In this document: positions 1-9,948 of the stretch, in pieces
Numbering within the stretch: the first letter of the stretch is position 1
How the letters are laid out: the number at the start of each line of letters is the position of its first letter
From: Candidatus Harrysmithiimonas galli
Lineage (GTDB): Bacteria; Bacillota; Bacilli; CAJFEE01
Direction: 5' to 3'
Assembly (NCBI GenBank): GCA_904373265.1
Contig: CAJFEE010000002.1
Location: 62,001-126,000 of the forward strand
Length of the DNA: 64,000 bases
Translations under genes and position numbers: made by a program
The notes under the pieces: model-generated
Database searches by the model: none
What the model was told of the DNA's origin: nothing
The model's input: the letters and a program-made list of their open reading frames with translations, nothing else

Positions 1-60
1 CGTCAGCCTGATGATTTGAAATTATATTTTATGAAACGGACTTATATACCACATACATAA
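1..60 (+). CDS. C-terminal tail of a gene entering from the left (partial)
   Basis: The first 19 codons are open in frame 1 and end at a TAA at 58-60. No start lies inside the window, so this could be the end of a plus-strand gene. The stretch is too short to recognise a family. It could equally be a chance open frame. Confidence 0.25.
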   Translation, partial: RQPDDLKLYFMKRTYIPHT

Positions 61-354
61 AAAAGAGAGTGAAACAAAAGAAGTGGATACAAAAAAACAA
101 ACAATGATGCAAAATTTCATATACAATTTTACACCTGTCTGTCCGTCTTTTTTGACTTTATACACTTTGTTATTTAAAAATATTCGTTGTTCAGAATAAA
201 AATTCTTGTTTTTTTCCAGCTACTTTATATCTCTATGATAGATTCCAAATCTTATTGTAAACCTTGGAGAAATCATAGCGTGATGGAATCGTCAAAACTC
301 TTGTAATTATACAGATTTTAGTACCTTGTATTTTTTGATAAGTCTAATATCATT

Positions 355-609
355 CTATTTTTTATACAACGAATAATAATCCAGTTCCATATTCTCCATC
401 ACTTGTCTTTGCCAAATTTGCACATCATCAAGTGCTTGATTATAAACTTCCTTTCCAAGTTTCTCCAAAAAAAATTCCAATATTTCCTGCGCAGCGATTA
501 TCCCGATTTTTTCATCACGTACAACTTGAAAAAAATAAATAATTTCCGTTTCCATTTGTTTTTTCTTCTCATGAGACAACCAGATGCCACCTGCTCCTGA
601 TTTTTTCAT
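355..609 (-). CDS. DUF2164 family protein
   Basis: Small cytosolic protein of 84 residues with the DUF2164 layout: an N-terminal LSHEKKKQ segment, a helix ending in YFFQ, then IGIIAAQEILEFFLEKLG and YNQALDD. Function of the family is unknown to me. The chosen start is the ATG at 609, eight bases after AAAGGA; a GTG one codon upstream is also possible. It stands alone, with about 460 bp to the next gene. No membrane segment or metal-binding motif is visible. Confidence 0.75.
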   Translation of the reverse strand: MKKSGAGGIWLSHEKKKQMETEIIYFFQVVRDEKIGIIAAQEILEFFLEKLGKEVYNQALDDVQIWQRQVMENMELDYYSLYKK

Positions 610-1073
610 CACTTCATTCCTTTCTCAAACACAGAAATCTTAAATCATTTTGCCAATTTCTTTTGCAACTTGCTGCTTTTCTTCCTATAAAAAATATAAA
701 ATTTCAAACCGTCGCTCCAATTTCATTTTCATCACTGCTTTTTTTCACAAACTTCTAACCTAAAATCCAGTTTTACACACAAAATCTTAATCTTTAACAC
801 AAATGATTTTAAATAACATTTTCCCCTTTAAATCATCTTATAAATAAAAAATGTATACTGGAACATCCGACATCCAAACCAAGGATACCCAGTATACATC
901 CCATACACATCAAAATTGCAGCAATCTTAGTATCATATGATGAAATCATTTAGGAAAAGAGAACAGCTGGGATCATGTTTACAATCAATCATTAATCTTT
1001 TCTGCTGGATTCCAAGTCTTCAGTTTGACCTAAAACAATGATCATATTTCTAGACACCAAATAATAGATGTTT
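610..1073. other. Intergenic stretch without a gene
   Basis: AT-rich DNA with no credible ORF. It holds the terminator hairpin of the msr operon near 842-899. Nothing else is recognised. Confidence 0.5.
842..899 (-). terminator. Rho-independent terminator of msrA-msrB
   Basis: An 11-bp perfect stem (ATGTATACTGG pairing with CCAGTATACAT) with a loop of about 27 nt that can itself pair partly. On the minus strand it is followed by TTTTTTATTT. It lies about 175 nt past the msrB stop. Confidence 0.65.
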
Positions 1074-1682
1074 TTATGATTCTTTCTTCTGTAGCAATAC
1101 TCGAAACGCACCATACCCTTCCTTTTCCATTTTATCATATGGAATAAATTGCAATGCAGCACTGTTGATACAATAACGTAAGCCACCAGATTTTTGTGGT
1201 CCATCTGTAAACACATGCCCCAAATGTGAATCTCCAACACGACTACGCACCTCTGTACGTACCATTCCATAACTTGTATCTGTCAGTTCCCTAATTACCA
1301 CTGAATCAATCGGTTTTGTAAAACTTGGCCAACCACAACCAGAATCATATTTATCTGTTGATAAAAACAACGGTTCACCAGTCACCACATCAACATAAAT
1401 CCCCAATTCATCGGTATCATAATATTCACCAGTGAATGGCCGCTCTGTATCAGAATTTTGTGTAACTCGATACTGCTCATCCGTTAACTTTTCACGCAAT
1501 TGCTCATCCGACGGTTTCGTATACTCAAGCGGATTCAATGCAATATCTTTTTCCTTCACTTGTTCTACCACCTCCAGCGTTTGTTGTAAACTTTCATTGG
1601 CTTTGTCCGTTTCATCTGAACATCCTGCCATTGTAGCACCCAACAAAGCCAAGCCCAAAACGGATAAATAAACTTTTTTCAT
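1074..1682 (-). CDS. msrB: Peptide methionine-(R)-S-oxide reductase, lipoprotein
   Basis: Reduces the R-epimer of methionine sulfoxide in proteins, here probably outside the membrane. Residues 1-20 form a lipoprotein signal ending in a lipobox (ATMAGC). The MsrB domain fills roughly residues 65-200, with [17 protein letters not shown] and the catalytic-cysteine motif [10 protein letters not shown]. The two CxxC zinc motifs found in some MsrB proteins are absent. The start is the ATG at 1682, seven bases after AAAGGAGG; an upstream ATG at 1700 lacks a ribosome site. It follows the msrA lipoprotein gene by about 80 bp, so the pair likely forms one surface repair operon for both sulfoxide epimers, comparable with fused MsrAB proteins. 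Confidence 0.93.
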   Translation of the reverse strand: MKKVYLSVLGLALLGATMAGCSDETDKANESLQQTLEVVEQVKEKDIALNPLEYTKPSDEQLREKLTDEQYRVTQNSDTERPFTGEYYDTDELGIYVDVVTGEPLFLSTDKYDSGCGWPSFTKPIDSVVIRELTDTSYGMVRTEVRSRVGDSHLGHVFTDGPQKSGGLRYCINSAALQFIPYDKMEKEGYGAFRVLLQKKES

Positions 1683-1764
1683 AATTTTTCCTCCTTTCAA
1701 ACCACCCTCCTAATAAAACATCCTGTTTCTCTATGAAAAACTATGGTGCAGCTTTACATTTCTT

Positions 1765-2421
1765 TTATTCTTTTTCAAATATTTGTAACCCAGAAAAATC
1801 AACATGACAGTAACCATTTGGATTTTTCTCTAAATAATCCTGATGATAATCCTCCGCCAAATAATAAACGGTAAGCGGCTTTAATTCTACAGCAAGCGGC
1901 TGATCATATTTTGCAGCCTCCTTTTGCATCACCGCTTTTAAAACGGGTAAATCTGCTTTATCCATATAATAAATTCCCGTACGATATTGACTCCCGACAT
2001 CATTGCCTTGACGATGATAGGACAAGGGATTAATTATGCCAAAAAAATGCTCAGTTAATGTTTCCAGACTGACAACATTCGGATCATACTTGACATGTAC
2101 TGTTTCCGCATGTCCAGTTGTTTCTTTACAAACCTCCTCATAGGTTGGATATGCAGTATGACCGTTAGCATATCCAACTGTCACATCATAAACCCCCGGA
2201 ATCAAAGCAAAATATGCTTCCACTCCCCAGAAACAGCCACCTGCATAATAAATTTCTTTTAAATTTTCCAAGTCAATTTTTGTTTTTGGCATTTTGATTT
2301 CTTTTGCCTCCTTATTACCCAAAGGTTGTACTCCATCTATTTCTTGCTGACAAGCTCCCAAACCAACTAACAAAACAAACAAAACAACAAACATATACAT
2401 TATTTTAGATAAATGATGCAT
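1765..2421 (-). CDS. msrA: Peptide methionine-(S)-S-oxide reductase, lipoprotein
   Basis: Reduces the S-epimer of methionine sulfoxide. The signal peptide (about residues 1-24) ends in LVGLGAC, a lipobox, so the enzyme should be tethered to the outer face of the membrane. The MsrA domain follows, with the catalytic motif GGCFWG near residue 61 and the family blocks GYANG, GHAETV, YHRQGNDVGSQYR and EDYHQDYL. The start at 2421 has GGAAAGGGA upstream; the earlier ATG at 2457 has none. First gene of a two-gene operon with msrB. The reductant (a membrane thioredoxin-like system) is not encoded nearby. Confidence 0.93.
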   Translation of the reverse strand: MHHLSKIMYMFVVLFVLLVGLGACQQEIDGVQPLGNKEAKEIKMPKTKIDLENLKEIYYAGGCFWGVEAYFALIPGVYDVTVGYANGHTAYPTYEEVCKETTGHAETVHVKYDPNVVSLETLTEHFFGIINPLSYHRQGNDVGSQYRTGIYYMDKADLPVLKAVMQKEAAKYDQPLAVELKPLTVYYLAEDYHQDYLEKNPNGYCHVDFSGLQIFEKE

Positions 2422-3099
2422 CTGTATTCTTCCCTTTCCAAGCATTTTTGTCATCAATAAATCATTTTACAATTTTAAATAATCATTCAATGCATCTATA
2501 TCTAATCTATTGGGATTGCAAAAACTTTTTTACCATTATACCAAATTTATGTTCGATAATAAATTTTGTCCATTTCATACTGGAAATTCAAATGATATAT
2601 TGCTCCCTTAATACTATCCTCCAAGTTGCACACACCAATATGCAAAGTAAATACGACCAATCTTTCACTTTGAAACAGTGGCTGTAGATCTCTGATTTGA
2701 TTGCAACAAATTATTTTATAACATCTATGCTGCTCTCTTTTAAAACATACAGCCTTTTCACTTCACCATGATTTAAGCACATCAAAAATGGTTTCAGAAA
2801 CATAAAAAATCTCGTTATTGGAAGTTTTTATCCATCTACCATATAACCCATATCATTTTAAAAATTACATAATCAAAAGAATTTTATCTTCTTCAATTAT
2901 ACTGCACAAAATAACAAAAAGGGAAATAGAGCACCTCCCTATTTCCTTTAAATTTGTCTATTTTAATCATTCACAACAAACTTTATAAATAGCAAAACCA
3001 TCCACTAAATTCGACCAACAATCTCGTTTTCTAAACTGTTTCAACCATTACTAGTTTTTATACCTAACCATCTCTCAATCAAAAATATTCGTTATCCCT
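2422..3099. other. Intergenic stretch of 680 bp
   Basis: No credible coding frame on either strand. It contains the terminator near 2915-2948 and should contain the msrA promoter, which I cannot place with confidence. Confidence 0.5.
2915..2948 (-). terminator. Terminator downstream of the M20-like peptidase gene
   Basis: Stem GGAAATAG/CTATTTCC (8 bp, extendable by flanking A-T pairs) followed on the minus strand by CTTTTTGTT. It lies about 150 nt past the peptidase stop. Confidence 0.55.
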
Positions 3100-3879
3100 T
3101 TACATACCTGGATAAACTTTATTACAATCCGGAACAAGCGGAAACTCCATTTGATCTAGCATATTGAAAGTCGCTTGGAGTACACGAACCGTATCTAGCA
3201 TTTCTTCTTCTTTCAAATATTCATCGTCTGTATCTTCATGATAGTATCCGACTGACAGATTAACTGCATTCACACCATGCATAACAAAATTTACAGTATC
3301 CGAACATCCGCCTTTGACTTGCTGCCAGGACAATCCAACTTTTGCTGCAGCTTGCTGTATAAAATCACCAACAACATCTGCACAAAAAGCACAGTCAGAA
3401 TTTGCGATGACAATATCATTTTTTCCTTTTTGATCAAGCACCAAACATAAATCCACATCCAATAGCCAGACAGAATCCATTTCTGCTGAACCAAGAAAAC
3501 CATTTTTCCCATCTCTTGTCAAGGCTACCTTGACAAGCCCTTTAAAACCAGTTTGATCTACAGTTTCCAGCAATTTGAGTATCACAAATATGCCAGCTCT
3601 GTCATCTGCCCCCAATTTTCCTTGATCAGAATACCAAATGCCATCTTCATCTCTTTTGATTCGTCTATTTGCTTTTAGTGGTCCCGCTGTATCCATATGC
3701 GCCGAAAGCAAAACAGTAGCATTGGAATACCCACAATGCTTTTCTGCCAATAAATTTCCATACGCATCAATCCACACTCGATCTGTCAATTGTTCTAAAA
3801 TTGGAAATAAAAAATCCACTACATGATCTTCCTCACCCGATACAGCCTCTATCTCCAATAATTTTCTCAATACCAACAT
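3100..3879 (-). CDS. M20/M28/M42-like zinc metallopeptidase homologue
   Basis: A 259-residue protein with the fold signatures of co-catalytic zinc aminopeptidases: SAHMDTAGP (first metal ligand His with its Asp, about residue 60), LGADDRAGIF (bridging Asp), and GGCSDTVNF followed by SVGYYHEDTDDEYL near the C-terminus. The usual EE pair that supplies the general base is replaced: the matching segment reads LTRDGKNGFLGS. That makes activity uncertain, or places it in a divergent subfamily. The start has GGAGG eight bases upstream. It is monocistronic and has no signal peptide. Substrate unknown. It is shorter than PepT-type enzymes (about 400 residues) because the lid domain is missing. Confidence 0.75.
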   Translation of the reverse strand: MLVLRKLLEIEAVSGEEDHVVDFLFPILEQLTDRVWIDAYGNLLAEKHCGYSNATVLLSAHMDTAGPLKANRRIKRDEDGIWYSDQGKLGADDRAGIFVILKLLETVDQTGFKGLVKVALTRDGKNGFLGSAEMDSVWLLDVDLCLVLDQKGKNDIVIANSDCAFCADVVGDFIQQAAAKVGLSWQQVKGGCSDTVNFVMHGVNAVNLSVGYYHEDTDDEYLKEEEMLDTVRVLQATFNMLDQMEFPLVPDCNKVYPGM

Positions 3880-4415
3880 TTTATTTTCCTCCGCTCATCC
3901 AGACACAATGACTTTATTTCTTTTAAAATAAAATTCTCTATCATTTTATTTCTCCATATATTTTCCATCTTTTGAGCATGACTCTTAAAATTCTTTTCTT
4001 TAAAATTTTTTTTGAACCTCTTCTTTGTGTTATATTTTTTCTATCCAAGCATAACTCGCTCAAACAGAAACTCTTCATTTTGGACTCTCGTAAATATCAG
4101 TTGTTTTGTCTATGTTAAAAACACTAGATGGTTTAAAAAACATATAAAGAATTTTATGCTTACATCTTATACTGATCAGTGATTTAAGAGAATAACGATG
4201 TAAAAAAATCCAACCTCTTATTATCTATCACCCATTCATCTACTATTTTACATGGTCCTTATCATAGCCGACAAGTATTGTAACAATTACATTCATACTG
4301 TACAAAAAGTAAGTTCGCCCATTCTGCCTTTGCCAAAAGCCGATATACTGATAATCATTCCATTTATCATATCTTTTATACAACATATTTCATTTGGCAA
4401 TTGAAAATATTTTTC
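3880..4415. other. Intergenic stretch of 535 bp
   Basis: AT-rich with no ORF, RNA motif or repeat that I can support. Confidence 0.45.
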
Positions 4416-6155
4416 TTAATGCCCAATTTCTATACCAGATTTCTTTAACAAATGGTGAAGCCAAGATTTTAATTCTTGAATTTTCTCAAAGGTTTTAGTA
4501 TACGATGCTTCTTTTACACCGTAATAAAATTTTATTTTCGGTTCGGTTCCAGATGGACGAACCGCTAACCATGCATCATGAACAAAAATCAAACGAATCA
4601 TTGGTACTTTGGGGAATCCAGATAAAATTTCTGTTGTTCCATCTGGAAATTTTACTTTTTGCTCTAAATAATCTTCCATATATAAAACTTCATAATCTCC
4701 AAAAAATCCAGGAATATCTAACGCATAGAATACAGCCATAATCTGCTCTATTTTTTTCATACCTTCCCAGCCGGAAAACATTATACTTTCCGTTTCTTCA
4801 TTAAAATAACCATACTTCTCATATAACTGCTGCAAAACTTCTAACAGACTTTTATTTTGCTTCTTATAATAAGCAGCCATTTCAGTCAAAATCAAACTCG
4901 CTTGGAACGCATCTTTATCCCGAACAACATCTAAAAATAAATATCCATAGCTTTCTTCATATCCCATAAAAAATTGGGTAGAAGCATCCTTTTCAAGCAC
5001 ATGTATCCTTTCAGCAATATATTTAAATCCAATGGGTGTTCGCATATGTTTTAATCCATGAGCAGTCGCAATCGCCGCTGCAAATGGTGATGAAACGATT
5101 GTATCGATCAATGTACCATTTGGAAAAAGAATTTGATTTTTTCTTCGTTGTTGAATCAAATAATTCACACATAACGCAGCAATTTGATTCCCTGACAAAT
5201 ATTCATACGTTCCTTGTAAATTACGCACAACAATACCTAAACGATCCGCATCTGGATCACAGGCAATCACAAGATCCGCCTTTACTTTCTTTGCTTTTAA
5301 AATGGCTTGTGAAAATGCTGCTTTCACTTCCGGATTTGGTACCTCAACAGTTGGAAAATCCCCATTTGGAACGCACTGCTCTTTTACCAAATGTATATTG
5401 GTAAAGCCATTTCTCTCCATCAGATGTGGAAACAAAGTAATTGCTGTACCATGCAAAGAAGTAAATACGACCGAAACATTCCTATCGATTTCTTCAGTTT
5501 TACAAAAACGCAGCGCATCTAAAGTTTGAAGATAGGCATGATCAATTAAATCATCCAAAATTAAAATTTTTCCAGTGCGGATATATTCCTCTTTTGAATC
5601 TGTTTTTAGCAACAACTCATCCTTGATATTCTCAATACAAGCCGCTAATTGTTCTGCTGCAAAAGAAGAAAACTGTGCACCATCTGAGCCATATGCCTTA
5701 AATCCATTATATTCTGGGGGATTATGACTTGCGGTGATCACAATTCCACCTGATAGATTCAAGAACCGAACTGCAAATGATAACAAAGGGGTTGGTCGCA
5801 TATCCCGAAAAAGATATGCGGTTATCCCTTTTGCAGCCAGCGCACAAGCTGCTGCCTCAGCAAATTCGTATGAATGATGCCTGCTATCATACGCAATGGC
5901 AACACCTTGCTCTTTACCTTCTTTTTGGTTTTGAAAAATATAATCTGCCATACCTGAGGCAGCTTTTGAAACGGTAAAAATATTCATACAGTTCGTACCA
6001 AGTCCCATTTTTGCACGTAATCCTCCCGTTCCAAAAGAAAGTGAAGTCCAAAACCGTTCTTTTTTCTCATGGTCGGGCATATTTTTTAACTGATCATATG
6101 CCTCTTTTGTCAAACAATCAGATGTCAACCACCGATTATAATTTTCCTGCCACAA
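4416..6155 (-). CDS. pgcA: Phosphoglucomutase/phosphomannomutase, alpha-D-hexose type
   Basis: Interconverts glucose-6-phosphate and glucose-1-phosphate, feeding UDP-glucose, glycolipid and wall polymer synthesis. All four active-site loops are present: the phosphoserine loop ITASHNPPEYNG, the metal loop DPDADRLG, the sugar loop GYEESYGY and the phosphate loop RPSGTEPKIKFY. Length (579 residues) fits the family. I chose the TTG at 6155, nine bases after AGGGAGG, which gives the family-typical beginning LWQENYNRWL; the ATG at 6194 lies near the end of glpD with no ribosome site. It follows glpD by about 40 bp, the same order as glpD-pgcA in Bacillus subtilis, so the two are probably cotranscribed. 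Confidence 0.95.
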   Translation of the reverse strand: MWQENYNRWLTSDCLTKEAYDQLKNMPDHEKKERFWTSLSFGTGGLRAKMGLGTNCMNIFTVSKAASGMADYIFQNQKEGKEQGVAIAYDSRHHSYEFAEAAACALAAKGITAYLFRDMRPTPLLSFAVRFLNLSGGIVITASHNPPEYNGFKAYGSDGAQFSSFAAEQLAACIENIKDELLLKTDSKEEYIRTGKILILDDLIDHAYLQTLDALRFCKTEEIDRNVSVVFTSLHGTAITLFPHLMERNGFTNIHLVKEQCVPNGDFPTVEVPNPEVKAAFSQAILKAKKVKADLVIACDPDADRLGIVVRNLQGTYEYLSGNQIAALCVNYLIQQRRKNQILFPNGTLIDTIVSSPFAAAIATAHGLKHMRTPIGFKYIAERIHVLEKDASTQFFMGYEESYGYLFLDVVRDKDAFQASLILTEMAAYYKKQNKSLLEVLQQLYEKYGYFNEETESIMFSGWEGMKKIEQIMAVFYALDIPGFFGDYEVLYMEDYLEQKVKFPDGTTEILSGFPKVPMIRLIFVHDAWLAVRPSGTEPKIKFYYGVKEASYTKTFEKIQELKSWLHHLLKKSGIEIGH

Positions 6156-6197
6156 AATGTAAAACCTCCCTATTTTTACCACCTGTATTTCCATCGA

Positions 6198-7862
6198 TTA
6201 TTTTGTTCGCAATTCAGTTGTTGAGAAATAAAGTGTTTTTTCAACTTGTTCACGATGTCTCTGCATTTCCACACTGGTCCAATTATGAAACTGCTGCAAC
6301 ACACGACATACCCGTTCATTGTATGTTTGAACCAACTCTGGTTGAAAATATAACCAATCTGTTCTACGCGCAAAAAAGTCCATGGATGTAATCACCATTT
6401 CTTCTAAAATTCCATACACCAATGAATAGAAAATATGCTCTGGCATCTCCACGTTTTTACGTAAGTCTTCATATTCATTTCGATATTTTAATATTTTATC
6501 AAAATTCCCTGCATATTTGCGAATTAAATATTTAGCTGCCTCTGGGCTCCATCCTTGATTCACTGCATGGTGAACCTGTATTTTTTCAAATTCTTCAAAA
6601 CTCATAATTCCGTTTAAATACCCACCCGATAAAGTTTGTGTATATGTTAAAGAATGAATCTGATTGGTTCGAATCCCCAACTTTTCCTCTTTTAGCAGCA
6701 AATCAACAACGCGCTCAGCTGTTCTTCGATATCCAGTTAAAGTTCCGCCAATTACTGTAATTAAACCTTCCATTCCAATATAGATTTCATCTTTTTGAAT
6801 AAAATTTAAAGCGTCCTTTTTACTATTAGATAGAGAAGTCCGTACGCCCGCCCAAGATGAGATAATATCTTCAACTGAAAGATTCAAATTTGGAAAGGCA
6901 TAATCCAAAGCCTTTAAAATATAAAGGCGATCATTGACATCTGCATATAAGTTAAATTCATTAGGAGAAACAAAATCATCGGTTGTTCCAACATACACAC
7001 TTCCCTTTTTTGGTACAGCTGCCATCATTCTTTTATCTGGTCCTTCAAAGAATACACCTCGATTCAATGGAAATTTCTTTTTTGAAAAAACAAAATGTGC
7101 CCCCTTTAACCAATGAACATCACGCGGAAATGAAACAAGTTTGCCTGCAACCTCCTTAACCCATGGACCAGCAGCATTTACAACGCTTTTTGTGCGTACA
7201 GTGTATTCCTTTTTTGTTAACATATCTTTCAATCGAACTCCACTGATTCTCCCAGACGTTTGTAAAATCTCCTCTGCTTTCATATAATTTAATGCACAAG
7301 CATCATTTCGAATGGCTTCTTTAATTACTTCTAAAGTCAATCTAGCATCTTCAGTTTGGTACTCAATATAAGAAAGTGCTTTATATAATCCATCCTTTTT
7401 TAAATTCGGAATTAATGTATATAACATGTCTTTAGAAATTTCCTGACTTCTTTCTTTCGCACGAACTTGAGCCAACCAGTCATAAATTTTTAAACCAACT
7501 TTCGTTGCAAATGTGCCATGAGTCGAATATTTATAAATGGGTAAAGCCATTTGAATAGGTGAAATCACATGTGGTGCATTTTCATAAACAATGCCACGTT
7601 CCTTAGAAATCTGGGAGATATAACTAAACTCCAGATTGGTCAAATAGCGTAAGCCTCCATGAACAATTTTAGATGAACGCGAAGAAGTTCCTGAGGCAAA
7701 ATCATCCATATCAACAATCAATACGCGTAAATCTCTTGTTACCGCATCCAAAGCAACACCTGCACCTATAATTCCACCGCCAATTACAACCACATCAAAC
7801 TCCAGTTCTTCCAATCTTCGAATCCATCCATACCTTCGACTCAATGTAAACAAACCTCGCAC
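6198..7862 (-). CDS. glpD: Aerobic glycerol-3-phosphate dehydrogenase
   Basis: FAD enzyme on the inner face of the membrane that oxidises glycerol-3-phosphate to dihydroxyacetone phosphate and passes electrons to quinone. The N-terminus has the dinucleotide-binding motif VVIGGGIIGAG (about residues 24-34), then the GTSSRSSKIVHGGLRYL block that is diagnostic for GlpD. The C-terminal helical cap domain is present; total 554 residues is normal. The start is taken as the GTG at 7862, seven bases after AAAGGAGG; an ATG at 7883 overlaps that site. glpF and glpK are not next to it, unlike in B. subtilis. No GlpP antiterminator target was recognised in the 240-bp leader region. Confidence 0.95.
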   Translation of the reverse strand: MRGLFTLSRRYGWIRRLEELEFDVVVIGGGIIGAGVALDAVTRDLRVLIVDMDDFASGTSSRSSKIVHGGLRYLTNLEFSYISQISKERGIVYENAPHVISPIQMALPIYKYSTHGTFATKVGLKIYDWLAQVRAKERSQEISKDMLYTLIPNLKKDGLYKALSYIEYQTEDARLTLEVIKEAIRNDACALNYMKAEEILQTSGRISGVRLKDMLTKKEYTVRTKSVVNAAGPWVKEVAGKLVSFPRDVHWLKGAHFVFSKKKFPLNRGVFFEGPDKRMMAAVPKKGSVYVGTTDDFVSPNEFNLYADVNDRLYILKALDYAFPNLNLSVEDIISSWAGVRTSLSNSKKDALNFIQKDEIYIGMEGLITVIGGTLTGYRRTAERVVDLLLKEEKLGIRTNQIHSLTYTQTLSGGYLNGIMSFEEFEKIQVHHAVNQGWSPEAAKYLIRKYAGNFDKILKYRNEYEDLRKNVEMPEHIFYSLVYGILEEMVITSMDFFARRTDWLYFQPELVQTYNERVCRVLQQFHNWTSVEMQRHREQVEKTLYFSTTELRTK

Positions 7863-8106
7863 ATCAGCTCCTCCTTTTACCATCTATAATAAACAAAACC
7901 AATATTTAATATTCTGTCATATATTTACTATCCTTATAGAGTAAATTGAAAAAGCATAAAATACAATGAACATTTATTGCCTATTTATAGAATAATTATC
8001 GTTAAAATTGACTGGATTTTTTTTCTTTTATTTTCCTACCTCTTTTCTCCTTTGCATTCGTTTTATATAATATAGCTTATCCATTACATTTTACTGAGGT
8101 GAAAAA

Positions 8107-8535
8107 ATGACACAAATAGAAAAAAAAATGAATCTATTCATGTTTATAATTTGGGCAGTTTCCATGATTTCAACTTTTGGAAGCCTATTTTTTTCTATTA
8201 TTCTAGGATATCCACCATGTGATCTTTGCTGGTACCAAAGAATTTTCATCTATCCATGGACAATTATTATGCTCATTGCGATATGGAAAAAAGATTATCA
8301 AATCGGAATATATGTTTTTTGGTGTTCAATCATCGGTGCAGTCATCGCTTTATATCAAAGTATTTTGGTCTGGTTTCCTTCCTTAGAAATATCCACTGGC
8401 TGCGGACCAGTTCCCTGCAATGAAGCCATTATCAATTGGTTTGGATTTGTCACTTTGCCTTTTTTATCATTTATTTCTTTTATCATTATTCTGATTTGCA
8501 GCTTTTTGATGATGCAAATCAGTAAAAAACTATAA
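8107..8535 (+). CDS. bdbC: DsbB/BdbC-like thiol-disulfide oxidoreductase
   Basis: Membrane protein of 142 residues with four hydrophobic helices. It passes electrons from a DsbA-like partner to quinone, so that disulfides form in exported proteins. The first periplasm-facing loop carries CDLC in the motif PPCDLCWYQR (about residue 40) and the second carries CGPVPC (about residue 100), the two redox pairs typical of BdbC/DsbB. The start is preceded by GAGGTG. The DsbA-like partner (BdbD) is not adjacent. It stands alone between divergent and decayed regions. Confidence 0.9.
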   Translation: MTQIEKKMNLFMFIIWAVSMISTFGSLFFSIILGYPPCDLCWYQRIFIYPWTIIMLIAIWKKDYQIGIYVFWCSIIGAVIALYQSILVWFPSLEISTGCGPVPCNEAIINWFGFVTLPFLSFISFIIILICSFLMMQISKKL

Positions 8536-8764
8536 ATACCAAACTGCTTTTTGCAAAATTAAAATGCTGACTATCCTTTGTTATAAAAAATTTTCGCACT
8601 GCAAAGAAAGAACCTTTTTGTATCCCAACAACTACCCATCTTTCTCAGATTAAAAAGAGGGAGCTGGCTTTATGAATCATAGAGACAAACAAACCATATA
8701 AAAATAAAGCACCTTGAAATAACCAATCAAATAAAGAGTCTGGGACAATCCATTCTAAAATGCA

Positions 8765-8807
8765 AAAGCCAGTGAAATTTTATTCATCGTAAAATTTCAC
8801 TGGCTTT
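8765..8807. repeat. Perfect 18-bp inverted repeat
   Basis: Arms AAAGCCAGTGAAATTTTA and its exact complement, separated by a 7-nt loop. No T-run follows on either strand, so it is not a standard terminator. It is preceded by AGAGTCTGGGACAA, which resembles dispersed intergenic repeats of low-GC Gram-positives (recalled, not checked). It sits just outside the dead IS605 element. Confidence 0.7.
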
Positions 8808-8904
8808 GATGGTTTTCACAATAAAATACCAGACCATCTGATAAAAGTAAACTACCCCCTCCTAGCTAAATCTAACGGTTCTTGATTATCTCTAAGCTAG
8901 TGAT

Positions 8905-9178
8905 TGCATTTACAAACCTTCGGTCAGAATATTTTTACTAGCATTTATATCTAGATCATGGTGTGTATGACGAATCGGACAAATCCAGTCTTGGATATTG
9001 AGAGGTTTCTTTTCGTCTTTGTGTCCACATTCTGAATAGATTTGACTGGATGGAAACCATTTATCCATCTTAATGATCTCACGTCCGTACCAGTCTCAGC
9101 TTTATACTGTAACTTGGTGACGAAACTAGACCGTGATACGTTAGAAATACACTTTGCTAGTTTATGATTACACGACAT
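8905..9178 (-). pseudogene. Remnant of an IS605-type tnpB (C-terminal part)
   Basis: The frame begins CNHKLAKCISNVS and FVTKLQYKAE, which are core TnpB blocks. The zinc-ribbon end continues in another frame as NIQDWICPIRHTHHDLDINA and SKNILTEGL, with one zinc cysteine changed to Arg (CPIR for CPxC). The N-terminal two thirds, including the first RuvC acidic residue, are gone, and there is at least one frameshift. No function is expected. It is directly downstream of the tnpA remnant, as in IS605. Confidence 0.85.
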
Positions 9179-9220
9179 ACCCTCTATATTTACATCTCCG
9201 ATAAATAAATTTCTTAATAT

Positions 9221-9521
9221 TTAGAAATCTTGTTTTATCAATCGAGAACCAACAGTTTTATACGCATTGATGAATTTTGATCATTCCGTTTTTGGTTGGG
9301 CTTTGAACGAAATATAAATGTGGTCTTGATTATGATTCCATTCAATTAAAGTAATAGGATAAGATTCTAAAATTCGTTCAAAAGTAGCTTTATCAAAATC
9401 AGATACTTCATCATCAATCACTGGTCTACAATATTTTGTTACCCATATCAGATGATAATAAAGAAAAAATACTGAATGATTATTTTTATCTAATTTAATT
9501 TTTATATCAAATTATTTCTTG
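9221..9521 (-). pseudogene. Remnant of an IS200/IS605 tnpA transposase
   Basis: Translation on the minus strand gives LDKNNHSVFFLYYHLIWVTK, a clear TnpA start, then EWNHNQDHIYISFKAQ. The HUH motif of the Y1 transposase is damaged (HIY instead of HIH). A TGA interrupts after AQPKTE, the frame resumes as SKFINAYKTVGSRLIK and then ends, and the region with the catalytic Tyr is missing. No proper start codon is left. The copy is dead. Confidence 0.85.
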
Positions 9522-9885
9522 TATAGACTGATTATAATATAGGACAAAATAAAAAGGCAAAGCGCTTTATTTGTCGGTTTGCAAGTTACCAAAGATAGCC
9601 CTTATACTAAAATGACATTCATCACCCACTTATAGAGGATGAGCGACTTCTGCTGAAATTGAGTTAAAAATATGATCACCATTTTCTTTTCATAAGTAGT
9701 TTCCTCAAAAGTAGATCAAATATGAAAAGTCTACCTCAGCTTTTTGTTCCTCCTTCTAAATCCTTTCTTTTTCCATTCCCATTCAAGAGTATATCCATGA
9801 TCTTCCAAACACTCAACCTTTTCATTTTGTTCCCAATTTGATTTGGATATGACTTCTTTTATCAAAATTGGGGAAACGTTTATAC
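9522..9885. other. Intergenic stretch, possible IS left flank
   Basis: No coding frame. It contains a short palindrome (AAAGCGCTTT near 9559) and could hold the decayed left end of the IS605 element; I cannot define the end. Confidence 0.35.
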
Positions 9886-9911
9886 ACATTCCTAATCTTT
9901 GCCATATACTA
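9886..9911 (+). promoter_or_regulatory. Candidate sigma-K promoter of the cotD-like gene
   Basis: An AC at 9886-9887, a 15-bp spacer and CATATACTA at 9903-9911 match the sigma-K pattern (AC, 15-16 bp, CATAnnnTA). It lies about 40 bp upstream of the start. Late mother-cell expression would suit a coat gene. Confidence 0.45.
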
Positions 9912-9948
9912 CTTGAGAATCAACGAATAAACGAAAGGATGGATGAAA

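Noticed and set aside
2448-2687. Plus-strand open frame of 79 codons upstream of msrA
   Set aside because: No ribosome site and no recognisable sequence; it lies where the msrA promoter should be.
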